Source of the DNA: Gordonia sp. KTR9
GTDB taxonomy: Bacteria; Actinomycetota; Actinomycetes; Mycobacteriales; Mycobacteriaceae
Length of the DNA stretch: 64,000 nucleotides
Reading direction: 5' to 3'
NCBI RefSeq assembly: GCF_000143885.2
Contig: NC_018580.1
Span: forward strand, 118,455-182,454
Part shown: one piece after another, positions 58,134-64,000 of the stretch
Layout of the letters: every line of letters starts with the position of its first letter
Numbering within the stretch: the stretch's first letter is position 1
The notes under the pieces: model-generated
What the model saw: the letters and a program-made list of their open reading frames with translations, nothing else
The model's database searches: none
Told to the model about the DNA's origin: nothing
Translations under genes and position numbers: made by a program

Positions 58134-58207
58134 TTCGCAGGTATTCGCCGCTCTGGGCGCGCGGCGGGATGAGCCGCCGCACTTCGGAGTCGAACCGCTC
58201 CTGCGAA
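58134..58207 (-). ncRNA. Third permuted tRNA-like cloverleaf (T arm weaker)
   Basis: Order on the minus strand: ttcgcagg (58207-58200), T arm with loop ttcgact and a 3-bp stem cgg/ccg (58197-58185), aagt, acceptor hairpin gcggcgg-ctcatc-ccgccgc (58180-58161), g, D arm cgcc-cagagc-ggcg (58159-58146), aata, cctgcgaa (58141-58134), closing an 8-bp stem. The length is 74 bases, as in the previous unit. It begins 16 bases after the stop of the gene at 58223. Confidence 0.62.
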
Positions 58208-58222
58208 GCTTGGGGTGCGCGG

Positions 58223-58588
58223 TTACGCGTAGACCGGCACCTCGATTGAGGTGAGGTGTTCCAGGGCCCTGAGCACGCCGTTGGTCCCGTTCAGGACCAG
58301 ACCGCCGTCGCCGAGTACCCACACGACTGCATCGAGGTCGGTGTGGCCCAGCGTGACGGTGGTGTTCAGCTGCTCGGGGTGGACAAACTCGAGGCCGGCG
58401 AGGACGAGTTCTGTGACCGCAACGCCTTCGAGCTCGGCGACGGCCGTCAGTGCCATGCTGGTCTCATCGCTAGCCTCTCCGAGGTCGATCGGGTATGCAT
58501 CAAGGCGCTTTGCGGCGTCGGCGCTCGCCGGCAGGACCAGCAGTGTCAGCTCGGAGCGGTCGATGGTGGTGACGGTCGTGACAGTCAT
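58223..58588 (-). CDS. Hypothetical protein upstream of the tRNA-like array
   Basis: The product is 121 residues from ATG 58588 (GCAGGAG upstream). It is beta-rich, then helical: SELTLLVLPASADAAKRLDA, LEGVAVTELVLAGLEFVHPE, then VWVLGDGGLVLNGTNGVLRA. No motif is recognised. It is followed within 16 bases by the permuted tRNA-like units, so the RNA array is probably processed from the same transcript. A link in function is possible but not shown. Confidence 0.6.
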   Translation of the reverse strand: MTVTTVTTIDRSELTLLVLPASADAAKRLDAYPIDLGEASDETSMALTAVAELEGVAVTELVLAGLEFVHPEQLNTTVTLGHTDLDAVVWVLGDGGLVLNGTNGVLRALEHLTSIEVPVYA

Positions 58589-58757
58589 GGTGTACTCCTG
58601 CTCAGAACGCGCGCAGACCAGGACGGCCGCGGGCAATTGGTTGCTTCACAGTTGTCTCGGAGTTGGCTCCGCCAACTGCGCTGCGTCCATGACTGACTCG
58701 CTTCTTCGGGGGCTCGAATGGACCCCGCGTAGTCCTGTCCAAACAGGGGGTGTCGCT

Positions 58758-59504
58758 ATGCGGAGCGAGCGTGACTCCCCCGCCGGCCGTGGTCGTGCGG
58801 ACGAGCGACGATTCGAAGCGGGGATCGCCCACCTGCACCGCTACGTCGCCGCGCATGGTTCGAGCTCTCCCCCGCGCGGCGCGAGGATCGATGGGTTCCC
58901 GATCGACGTCTGGGTGACCAGCAGGCGCACCGACTACCGCAAGGGCCGACTGTCGGCCGACCGGATCGAACGGCTCGAGACCGAGTTCCCTGACTGGCGG
59001 TGGAGTGTGCGCGGCGCGCAGTTCGACGTCGGGGTGGCGCATCTGCGCCGCTACGTCGCCACCCACGGGACGAGCCTCGTGGGTCAGCACGAGGTGGTCG
59101 ACGGATTCGCCCTCGGACAGTGGGTGACCAACCGTCGCGCCGACTACCGCAAAGGCCGACTGCCGGCGGAGCGGATCGAGGTGTTCGAGCGCGAGTTTCC
59201 GGACTGGCAGTGGTCGCCGCAGGCCGCGTCGTCCGCGGCCGCATTCGAGGCCGGGGTCGCGCACCTGCACCGCTACGTCGCCGCGTACGGCACCTCCAGC
59301 GCCCGCCATCGGGCTGTGATCGACGGATTCGCGATCGGGCAGTGGGTCGCCAACCGGCGTGCCGACTACCGTCGGGGCACGTTGCCGGCGGAGCGAGCAC
59401 GTCGCCTGGAGGCCGAGTTCGACGACTGGCGATGGACGGTCCGCGCCCCACACGGGCTTAGCCACGGCGCGCGCGGACCCAGGAGTGATGAGGAGGTGCG
59501 ATGA
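58758..59504 (+). CDS. Protein of three helicase-associated (HA) repeats
   Basis: The product is 248 residues from ATG 58758, behind CAGGGGG. Three copies of a unit of about 65 residues are easy to see (FEAGIAHLHRYVAAHG, FDVGVAHLRRYVATHG, FEAGVAHLHRYVAAYG), each ending with W-V-x-x-R-R-x-D-Y-R-x-G and a W-x-W pair. This is the helicase-associated domain normally found at the ends of SF2 helicases, where it binds nucleic acid. Here no helicase is attached. It is monocistronic or coupled to the short frame at 59501. Confidence 0.75.
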   Translation: MRSERDSPAGRGRADERRFEAGIAHLHRYVAAHGSSSPPRGARIDGFPIDVWVTSRRTDYRKGRLSADRIERLETEFPDWRWSVRGAQFDVGVAHLRRYVATHGTSLVGQHEVVDGFALGQWVTNRRADYRKGRLPAERIEVFEREFPDWQWSPQAASSAAAFEAGVAHLHRYVAAYGTSSARHRAVIDGFAIGQWVANRRADYRRGTLPAERARRLEAEFDDWRWTVRAPHGLSHGARGPRSDEEVR

Positions 59505-59758
59505 ACCTTGCTGCGGCAGTAGCGGAACGGGTCGCAGAGAAGGCGGCGCAATCTCCCGGGTCAGTACAACTGATATGTAGAGAAGTTTGTCAAGTTCGCA
59601 GGGCGAGGTACCGCCGGGAAGCTATCCCGGCGGTACCTCTGTGCTTCATGAGCGATCTGTGTGGTGAGCGTGTCGTATCACGACGCGCGGTCAGACTGAT
59701 ATTCGCGGATTGGGTACCGCAGGAAGGGGTTTCGGCTGGATCGCGACCGCGTGTCTAG
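59501..59758 (+). CDS. Doubtful short frame after the HA-repeat gene
   Basis: The ATG overlaps the HA gene stop as ATGA. The first 30 residues are plausible (MNLAAAVAERVAEKAAQSPG), but the rest crosses a perfect terminator hairpin (59605-59639) and reads like non-coding sequence. It may be the start of a gene whose remainder was lost, for example during insertion of the IS110 element 100 bases away. Confidence 0.3.
   Translation: MNLAAAVAERVAEKAAQSPGSVQLICREVCQVRRARYRREAIPAVPLCFMSDLCGERVVSRRAVRLIFADWVPQEGVSAGSRPRV
59605..59639. terminator. Hairpin terminator, 15-bp perfect stem
   Basis: The arms 59605-59619 (gaggtaccgccggga) and 59625-59639 are perfect complements around agcta. The hairpin ends the rightward HA-repeat transcript. 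Confidence 0.75.
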
Positions 59759-59858
59759 GGTCGAGCGTCAACCCATGACCGGGTTTGCTCATAGTTGTAT
59801 CGCGGGTCGATCCACGCGCTGTCACCACCGATCGGCTCATAAAGCAGGCCAATTGCTG

Positions 59859-60950
59859 TCAGCAGTCCATCACGGCCAACGACCAGCACCAGCCGGCCAA
59901 CTCACGCGCGATGGCGACGTTGGCAATGACGGGGCGTTTCCGGCGGTCAAGGAAGTTCACCCACCGCTGATGGAGGCGACGGTTACCTTCATCGCCACGC
60001 ACCCGAGCCGCTGCGGGAGCCTGTTCCCAGCGTTCCCGCATCACCGCACCGACGTGATAGCGCGCCCGATGGTGCCAGGCTGCTTCGACGAGCAATCGGC
60101 GGGCATGGGTGTTGCCGGTCTTGGTGATCGCCCCCTGCACCCGCGACATTCCTGAAGAATATTCGCTGGGAACCAACCCGACGAATGAGCCAATGCTGTT
60201 GCCGGTGAACCGATCCCAATCACCGATCTCCACGGTCAACGCGAACGCGGTCAGCGTGCTCACTCCACGCAGGCACGACATCCGCCGCACGATCGGGGTG
60301 AACTCACTATCACCGGCCATCGCTACGATCGCCACGTCCAAACGGTCACGTCGAGCTTTCATCGTCAATACGTGTTCGTAATCGGCATCGAAGGCCACCC
60401 GTGTGGCCGCCCCGGTCAACGCCGACGCTGCGACTGTTCGCAACCACCGGTCATGCGCGCCGGTCCAGGCCGTCCCACCGTCATAGACCAGGCCGTGACG
60501 CAGCAACAGCTTCGATAACCGATGACGTGCCCGCATCAAATCACCCCGACAGTCCTCGCGGGCCCTGACCAGATCACGCGCGGCTTCCTGGGCGACAGTC
60601 GGGATGCACACCGAAGTGGTCTCGCCAAGCCGCAGCAACCTCGCCAGGTGAATCGAGTCGCGCACATCGGTCTTGACCCGGTCACCGACCGGACGCTGCA
60701 GCTTGCTCGGCGCAACCACCTCGCAGCGGATCCCTGCCGCGGTCAGGTCCCGGTACAGCCCGAAGCCGGTCGGACCGGCTTCATAGGCCACCGCGACAGG
60801 GCCTGGCAACGTCGCCAGCCATGATCTGACGTGCTCAAACGACGGCGTCAGCCGCGCCTGATGAAGCTCACTTGTTTGGCCGTCAAGAGCAGCCGCGACG
60901 ATCGATCGTGCGTGCACATCGAGTCCTACACTCGTACGCTCTGTAAACAC
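59859..60950 (-). CDS. IS110-family DEDD transposase
   Basis: The product is 363 residues from GTG 60950, chosen for the GGGAGG 6 bases upstream; an extension to 61163 crosses the proposed element end. The N-terminal RuvC-like domain has SVGLDVHARSIVAAALD (first Asp), VAVAYEAGPTGFGLY (Glu) and VKTDVRDSIHLARLL (two Asp). The C-terminal Tnp20 domain has RRMSCLRGVSTLTAFALTVE and PSEYSSGMSRVQGAITKTGN with the reactive serine. All key residues are present and the frame is intact, so it may be active. Confidence 0.88.
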   Translation of the reverse strand: MFTERTSVGLDVHARSIVAAALDGQTSELHQARLTPSFEHVRSWLATLPGPVAVAYEAGPTGFGLYRDLTAAGIRCEVVAPSKLQRPVGDRVKTDVRDSIHLARLLRLGETTSVCIPTVAQEAARDLVRAREDCRGDLMRARHRLSKLLLRHGLVYDGGTAWTGAHDRWLRTVAASALTGAATRVAFDADYEHVLTMKARRDRLDVAIVAMAGDSEFTPIVRRMSCLRGVSTLTAFALTVEIGDWDRFTGNSIGSFVGLVPSEYSSGMSRVQGAITKTGNTHARRLLVEAAWHHRARYHVGAVMRERWEQAPAAARVRGDEGNRRLHQRWVNFLDRRKRPVIANVAIARELAGWCWSLAVMDC

Positions 60951-61079
60951 CGGGGCCTCCCACAAATGTCGGATAGGCCGGGCAGGCGCCTCCTGCTCGG
61001 TAACCCACGAGTCTTTGTGCGTGAGGCTCCGGCCCGCAACCCCCCAACACACCATCGGGGAGTCACCCATACCGTCTAG
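60951..61079 (-). ncRNA. Probable IS110 guide (bridge) RNA region
   Basis: IS110-type elements make a structured RNA from the non-coding segment 5' of the transposase gene; the RNA pairs with donor and target DNA. Here this segment contains short dyads (gggtgactcccc; gggggttgc facing gcaacccccc-like words), but loops matching the flanks were not resolved by eye. This is assigned by family knowledge and position only. Confidence 0.4.
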
Positions 61080-61151
61080 TGACCGTGAGTGGATCGATCT
61101 GCTGTTTCGAGTTCGAGGATTGAAGTCTCTACCGGCCAGGTGAAACGAAAA

Positions 61152-61188
61152 CAGCGTCCCCATCCCTATTCAAGGGATGGGGACGCTG
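61152..61188. terminator. Hairpin terminator, 15-bp perfect stem
   Basis: The arms 61152-61166 (cagcgtccccatccc) and 61174-61188 are perfect complements. The hairpin lies 22 bases beyond the stop of the leftward gene at 61211. Confidence 0.75.
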
Positions 61189-61210
61189 CGATGTCCTCGT
61201 GGGCGCCCGG

Positions 61211-61507
61211 TCAGCCCGCCGTCGACGTCACTTCGTGGGTGACGTTCTCGCCCGTGTCGGTTGAGCGGACGAGCTCGGCAATAGCATTGAGCGCGTCGAC
61301 CCGCGCCGCTGCGGTCTCTTCCGGACCACACGGCGCTTGAGTGTTGCGCGCGAGACGATCCAGGACCTCTCGGATCGGAATGAGGGCTTCCTCGGCGGCG
61401 GCAATCGAAGTGGCAGCCACCACGTCCCAGTCATCGGGCACAAGCGCGGTCGTTGTATCTAGCGATTCGACTGCACGATGGGCTGCTTCAAGGGCGGGAT
61501 TGGGCAT
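61211..61507 (-). CDS. Small helical hypothetical protein
   Basis: The product is 98 residues from ATG 61507 behind GAGGAG. It is helical and acidic throughout: ALEAAHRAVESLDTTTALVP, SIAAAEEALIPIREVLDRLA, then VDALNAIAELVRSTDTGENV. It is similar in style to the 89-residue gene at 53134. No motif is recognised. It is the last gene of the terminal leftward group, ended by its own terminator. Confidence 0.6.
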   Translation of the reverse strand: MPNPALEAAHRAVESLDTTTALVPDDWDVVAATSIAAAEEALIPIREVLDRLARNTQAPCGPEETAAARVDALNAIAELVRSTDTGENVTHEVTSTAG

Positions 61508-61589
61508 CTGTGCTCCTCATGCGGTTACTCAGCGTCTGAACGAGGCAGGTCTTCGTTGTCGAATAGATACGAAGGATACTGCTGCCGAG

Positions 61590-62015
61590 TCAGAACCGGC
61601 TGGTCACCAGCGTCTCGCTGGTGTGCCCGATGACCTGGACGTCGGCGTTGATGTTGCTGTCGATCACCCTGTTGGCCAGGCTCGAGGCGAACATCAGCAC
61701 ACACTGATCGACGGCCTCGCCGACTGTCGTATCGGCATCGAACTTCATGATGTGGCAACGTTCGACGAGGCCGAGGCCCGGGACGTGCGCGGCCAGGAAG
61801 ATGTCGGTGCTGAACTGGTCGTCGCTGCCGACGCCAATGAGCGCGCGCACCCGAATAGGGGATCCTCCGTCGACGGAGACGGTGATTGCCGCCTCGTCCG
61901 CGATGAACAGCGCGGGAGGCAAGACCGTCAGTCGGTCGACGTTCGAGCAGAGCGTGTCGGCGCGCGGGCTGTTCCGCCGGCGGCCGGGAAAGGTTGCTTG
62001 CACGACAAAGAGCAT
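61590..62015 (-). CDS. Hypothetical protein
   Basis: The product is 141 residues from ATG 62015 (TTGGAGAA upstream). It is a strand-rich protein: MLFVVQATFPGRRRNSPRAD, ALFIADEAAITVSVDGGSPI, then CHIMKFDADTTVGEAVDQCV and a C-terminal strand. The first 15 residues are hydrophobic but too short and too charged afterwards for a signal peptide. No family is recognised. The 200 bases to the next gene upstream contain only a presumed promoter. Confidence 0.6.
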   Translation of the reverse strand: MLFVVQATFPGRRRNSPRADTLCSNVDRLTVLPPALFIADEAAITVSVDGGSPIRVRALIGVGSDDQFSTDIFLAAHVPGLGLVERCHIMKFDADTTVGEAVDQCVLMFASSLANRVIDSNINADVQVIGHTSETLVTSRF

Positions 62016-62213
62016 GATTTCTCCAATGGGAAGGTCAGTGGGCGCCATTCGTGGCGGTGAGGGAGCAGTTTTAGGTCGGTGCTCAGGACGGTCGTTGCCA
62101 TGAGGTCCGACCGACTTAACGGGAGAGGTGGCAGCACCTCGGGGAATCCTCATCGAAACAACGCGTTCCGGAAGGCCGGGGCGACGGCCTGACTGGGCCG
62201 CGATCGAGTGTCA

Positions 62214-62615
62214 CTACGAAGGAGAAGATCTTCTCGCTTGCGTGTGCGCCATCTCGTCGAACGAGTCAAACAGGCTTGGCCAATCCTGGGGCGCGTCGAG
62301 CACCTGCGGGTCTAGTCGCCCCGAGGCGATCGCCAGACGCACGCCTATGTGTTCAACGCCGGAGACGGCCAGCCAGCCGGCGCAGGCGTCTTCAGCGCCG
62401 ACAGGCGACTTGTGGCAGGCGAACATCGGAGCACCCAGCGGCGCTTCCTCGCCTGGGCTGCCCGCCGTGTCGGCAAGCGCATCGAAGCGTTCCCGGCTGA
62501 ACTGCCCAGGAGCGACATCGCGACGCCACGGGCACTCAGCGCAGGGCCGCCGACGGTGCGGGAATGCGGCCTCTCCCCTACTCGTCATCGATCCGCGTTC
62601 GCTACTCGCTGTCAC
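62214..62615 (-). CDS. DUF6283-like cysteine/histidine protein
   Basis: The product is 133 residues from GTG 62615, overlapping the upstream stop as GTGA. The core reads CAECPWRRDVAPGQFSRERF, then MFACHKSPVGAEDACAGWLA and VEHIGVRLA. The C-x2-CPWR and FACH...CAGW signature is one I associate with DUF6283, common in actinobacterial phages and plasmids. Four cysteines and a histidine could bind a metal or iron-sulphur cluster. The function of the family is unknown. Confidence 0.7.
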   Translation of the reverse strand: MTASSERGSMTSRGEAAFPHRRRPCAECPWRRDVAPGQFSRERFDALADTAGSPGEEAPLGAPMFACHKSPVGAEDACAGWLAVSGVEHIGVRLAIASGRLDPQVLDAPQDWPSLFDSFDEMAHTQARRSSPS

Positions 62616-63034
62616 GATGGCTCCATCTCTGTGTACGTGCGATCCATGGACGTCAGGACGTCTTCTTCGACGCCGGTGCGCAGGTTCTCAAGGTAGGCCA
62701 GCACGCGGTCTTTCGGATGTCCGTGCGGGTACCGCTTCGACGGGGTGTCGTTCACTTCGGCGCCGATGACGTACGAGGTCGACCAATGCGCTTCGAACTG
62801 CTCCATCGTCTCGATGCCGAGCTGCTCGGCAACGTGGGAAAGAACGCAGTGCTTGGTGCCGCATGGGCTCCGGAACGTCGGTCCCTCCCACCAGGAATCG
62901 GGCGACGTGGCGCGTACGACGGTTTCGACTCTGTCGAGTAGACGTAGAGCTACGGGATCTTTGAATGCCGGGACGAACTCGCTGTCGTCGTCGCGTGACA
63001 CCGCAACGCCGTCTCGAACCTCGAGCTGCGTCAT
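62612..63034 (-). CDS. Hypothetical protein coupled to the DUF6283-like gene
   Basis: The product is 140 residues from ATG 63034 behind AAAGGAA. Features: VALRLLDRVETVVRATSPDS, then CGTKHCVLSHVAEQLGIETM with two cysteines and a histidine, and an acidic helix at the end. Phage proteins with a CGTxHC pattern of this kind exist without known role. It overlaps the next gene by 4 bases. The 205 bases upstream of the ribosome site (63050-63252) contain no gene. Confidence 0.6.
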   Translation of the reverse strand: MTQLEVRDGVAVSRDDDSEFVPAFKDPVALRLLDRVETVVRATSPDSWWEGPTFRSPCGTKHCVLSHVAEQLGIETMEQFEAHWSTSYVIGAEVNDTPSKRYPHGHPKDRVLAYLENLRTGVEEDVLTSMDRTYTEMEPS

Positions 63035-63252
63035 ATTAGTTCCTTTCAAGACAGTTGTACCGGCTCATTGACGGCTTTATAGTCACGGTTCCCGCGCTGG
63101 TGGCACTATGCGCCAATGTAATGTCTGTTCGCGGACAGAATTACGGTCTGTTTGCAGACGGTAGGTGTGTCCGCACTCTCCCCAGTCCGATCGCGATTCC
63201 GTAACAGGTCATCGTGTGTGAGCTACACATCGGCGCGGATTGATGAGATCTG

Positions 63253-63453
63253 TCAGATCTTCGAGACGGAGAAGGATGACGGGTCGATAGCCTCCCAGTC
63301 GCCGCCGGGCGCAGTCCGATGGTCGAGTTCATACTGAGCGGAGTACTTCGACAGGTGGCCGTCGGATACCAGTACTCCATCCCGAAAGATTCCGAACTCG
63401 TTGATGGGATTGCCGGCGAAGTCCGCCGCAATCCTTCGTGTGCGGTCTTTCAT
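63253..63453 (-). CDS. Small hypothetical protein next to the iteron-like array
   Basis: The product is 66 residues from ATG 63453 behind AAGGGGG. It starts MKDRTRRIAADFAGNPINEF and continues with strands and DHRTAPGGDWEAIDPSSFSV. No motif is known. It is the gene closest to the repeat array at 63602-63970, from which it is separated by 150 bases, so it could be regulated by whatever binds there. Confidence 0.55.
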   Translation of the reverse strand: MKDRTRRIAADFAGNPINEFGIFRDGVLVSDGHLSKYSAQYELDHRTAPGGDWEAIDPSSFSVSKI

Positions 63454-63601
63454 GGTCCCCCTTGAGCGTTGACGACGACGCACCGACGCGTGTGTCACTG
63501 TGACGATTCGCGGCGCAATATCGAGAGTGTGATGTCCGGAGTCTGCCCCGCCGTTGGCTGCGCCAACACGCTCTTATCGCCGACCCATCGACCCGGCAGA
63601 C

Positions 63602-63970
63602 AGCAATAATTGGTATACCTGTATTACTGGTATTACTGGCAATACTGGCGACCTGGCTCGGTGTGAGCGGGCCGGGCGGCGACGATCTTGCCGAATCTAT
63701 CGGCAGGAGATGCCGTTTATACCAGTAATGCTGGCATAACTGTCGCCTGGAGGCGCTGCCAACTGAAACCATCCTGACCTGCACAAAAGCAATAGCAGCA
63801 TTGCTGGTACCACTGTGATTACAAGCAAAGTGCCTACATAACAAGTAATACTTGCATTCACAGGATTGACGGTGATACTTTCTCTCTGGTAAAGCCAATC
63901 GCCATCTATGCAGGTAACACTGTGATAGCCAGTAATCCCGGTAATCCCAGTAATGCTGGCAAATGAGCGT
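63602..63970. repeat. AT-richer iteron-like array (ATTACTGG / CCAGTAAT words)
   Basis: The array has tandem 9-base units gtattactg-gtattactg-gcaatactg near 63621-63647, the same word inverted as ccagtaatgctgg at 63722-63734, a caagtaatacttg variant at 63842-63854, and three more 9-base units ccagtaatc-ccggtaatc-ccagtaatg at 63929-63955. No gene is supported from 63454 to the window end. Such arrays are typical of replication origins (iterons) or plasmid centromeres. Confidence 0.7.
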
Positions 63971-64000
63971 GCACGGTACAGACCGAGACGGAAGGTAACG

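Larger units (their letters stand above)
59753..61079 (-). mobile_element. IS110-family insertion sequence, probable limits
   Basis: The element carries the DEDD transposase below. IS110 elements lack terminal inverted repeats and insert at a short core. The six bases gtctag occur at 59753-59758 and again at 61074-61079, flanking the gene, and contain the CT dinucleotide used as core by some IS110 relatives. The limits are therefore a proposal. The 130 bases between the transposase start and the right limit would hold the guide (bridge) RNA expected for this family. Confidence 0.55.

Noticed and set aside
1..64000. CRISPR arrays, rRNA genes and restriction-modification genes
   Set aside because: No repeat-spacer pattern, no rRNA-like sequence, and no methyltransferase with DNA-modification motifs or paired endonuclease was found. 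The methyltransferase at 5388 looks like a small-molecule type.

Overview
The window comes from a high-GC actinobacterium, and most likely from a large Gordonia or Rhodococcus plasmid. The evidence is high GC at third codon positions, an Lsr2-type nucleoid protein, a DUF3560 protein, two type II toxin-antitoxin modules, an IS110-family transposase, and no chromosomal housekeeping genes. The cluster at 37.5-45.5 kb closely matches what I remember of the RDX (hexogen) degradation genes of plasmid pGKT2 from Gordonia sp. KTR9: a flavodoxin-P450 fusion (XplA) beside a glutamine synthetase-XplB fusion. That identity is from memory and was not checked against a database.

Layout. 0-3 kb: the end of a HEAT-like protein, then an AT-richer pair (small membrane protein plus HEXXH metalloprotease). 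3-7.7 kb: small backbone genes, a RelE/ParE-like toxin-antitoxin pair, a methyltransferase behind a TetR-type operator, and a GAF/PAS-like protein. 7.9-31.2 kb: a long leftward replication and remodelling block with a UvrD-like helicase, a ClpA/B-like AAA+ protein, a VWA protein with a MoxR AAA+ partner, an AEP primase-polymerase, an SSB-like protein, an SNF2-like helicase, a glutaredoxin-like protein, a VRR-NUC nuclease, a GNAT protein, a family-B-like DNA polymerase and a D5-like SF3 helicase. A rightward lsr2 gene sits inside this block. 31.7-37 kb: an orphan AbiEi-type regulator, small proteins and a RecJ-like nuclease.

37,504-45,483 holds the xpl cassette: regulator, cache-domain protein, P450, GS-XplB, XplA and two cupins. 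Its two ends share the 8-bp sequence TTCGTCGA. Joining the ends through this core restores a complete cupin gene in frame, and joining the outside flanks restores a complete 76-residue plasmid gene in frame. The cassette therefore appears to have entered as a circle of 7,972 bp by recombination at this core.

45.6-48.1 kb continues the small-gene backbone operon. 48.1-51.3 kb has no convincing gene but is packed with perfect hairpins and GTGACGTCAC palindromes. 51.3-58.6 kb is another leftward small-gene region, with a Doc toxin-antitoxin module and a PP-loop (PAPS-reductase-like) enzyme. Between 57,905 and 58,207 is an unusual RNA array. One tRNA-like cloverleaf with an encoded CCA end has a second, circularly permuted cloverleaf nested in its anticodon arm, and two more permuted cloverleafs lie upstream. 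58.7-61.1 kb has a helicase-associated-repeat protein and an IS110 element. The last 3 kb holds small genes and an AT-richer iteron-like array at 63.6-63.97 kb.
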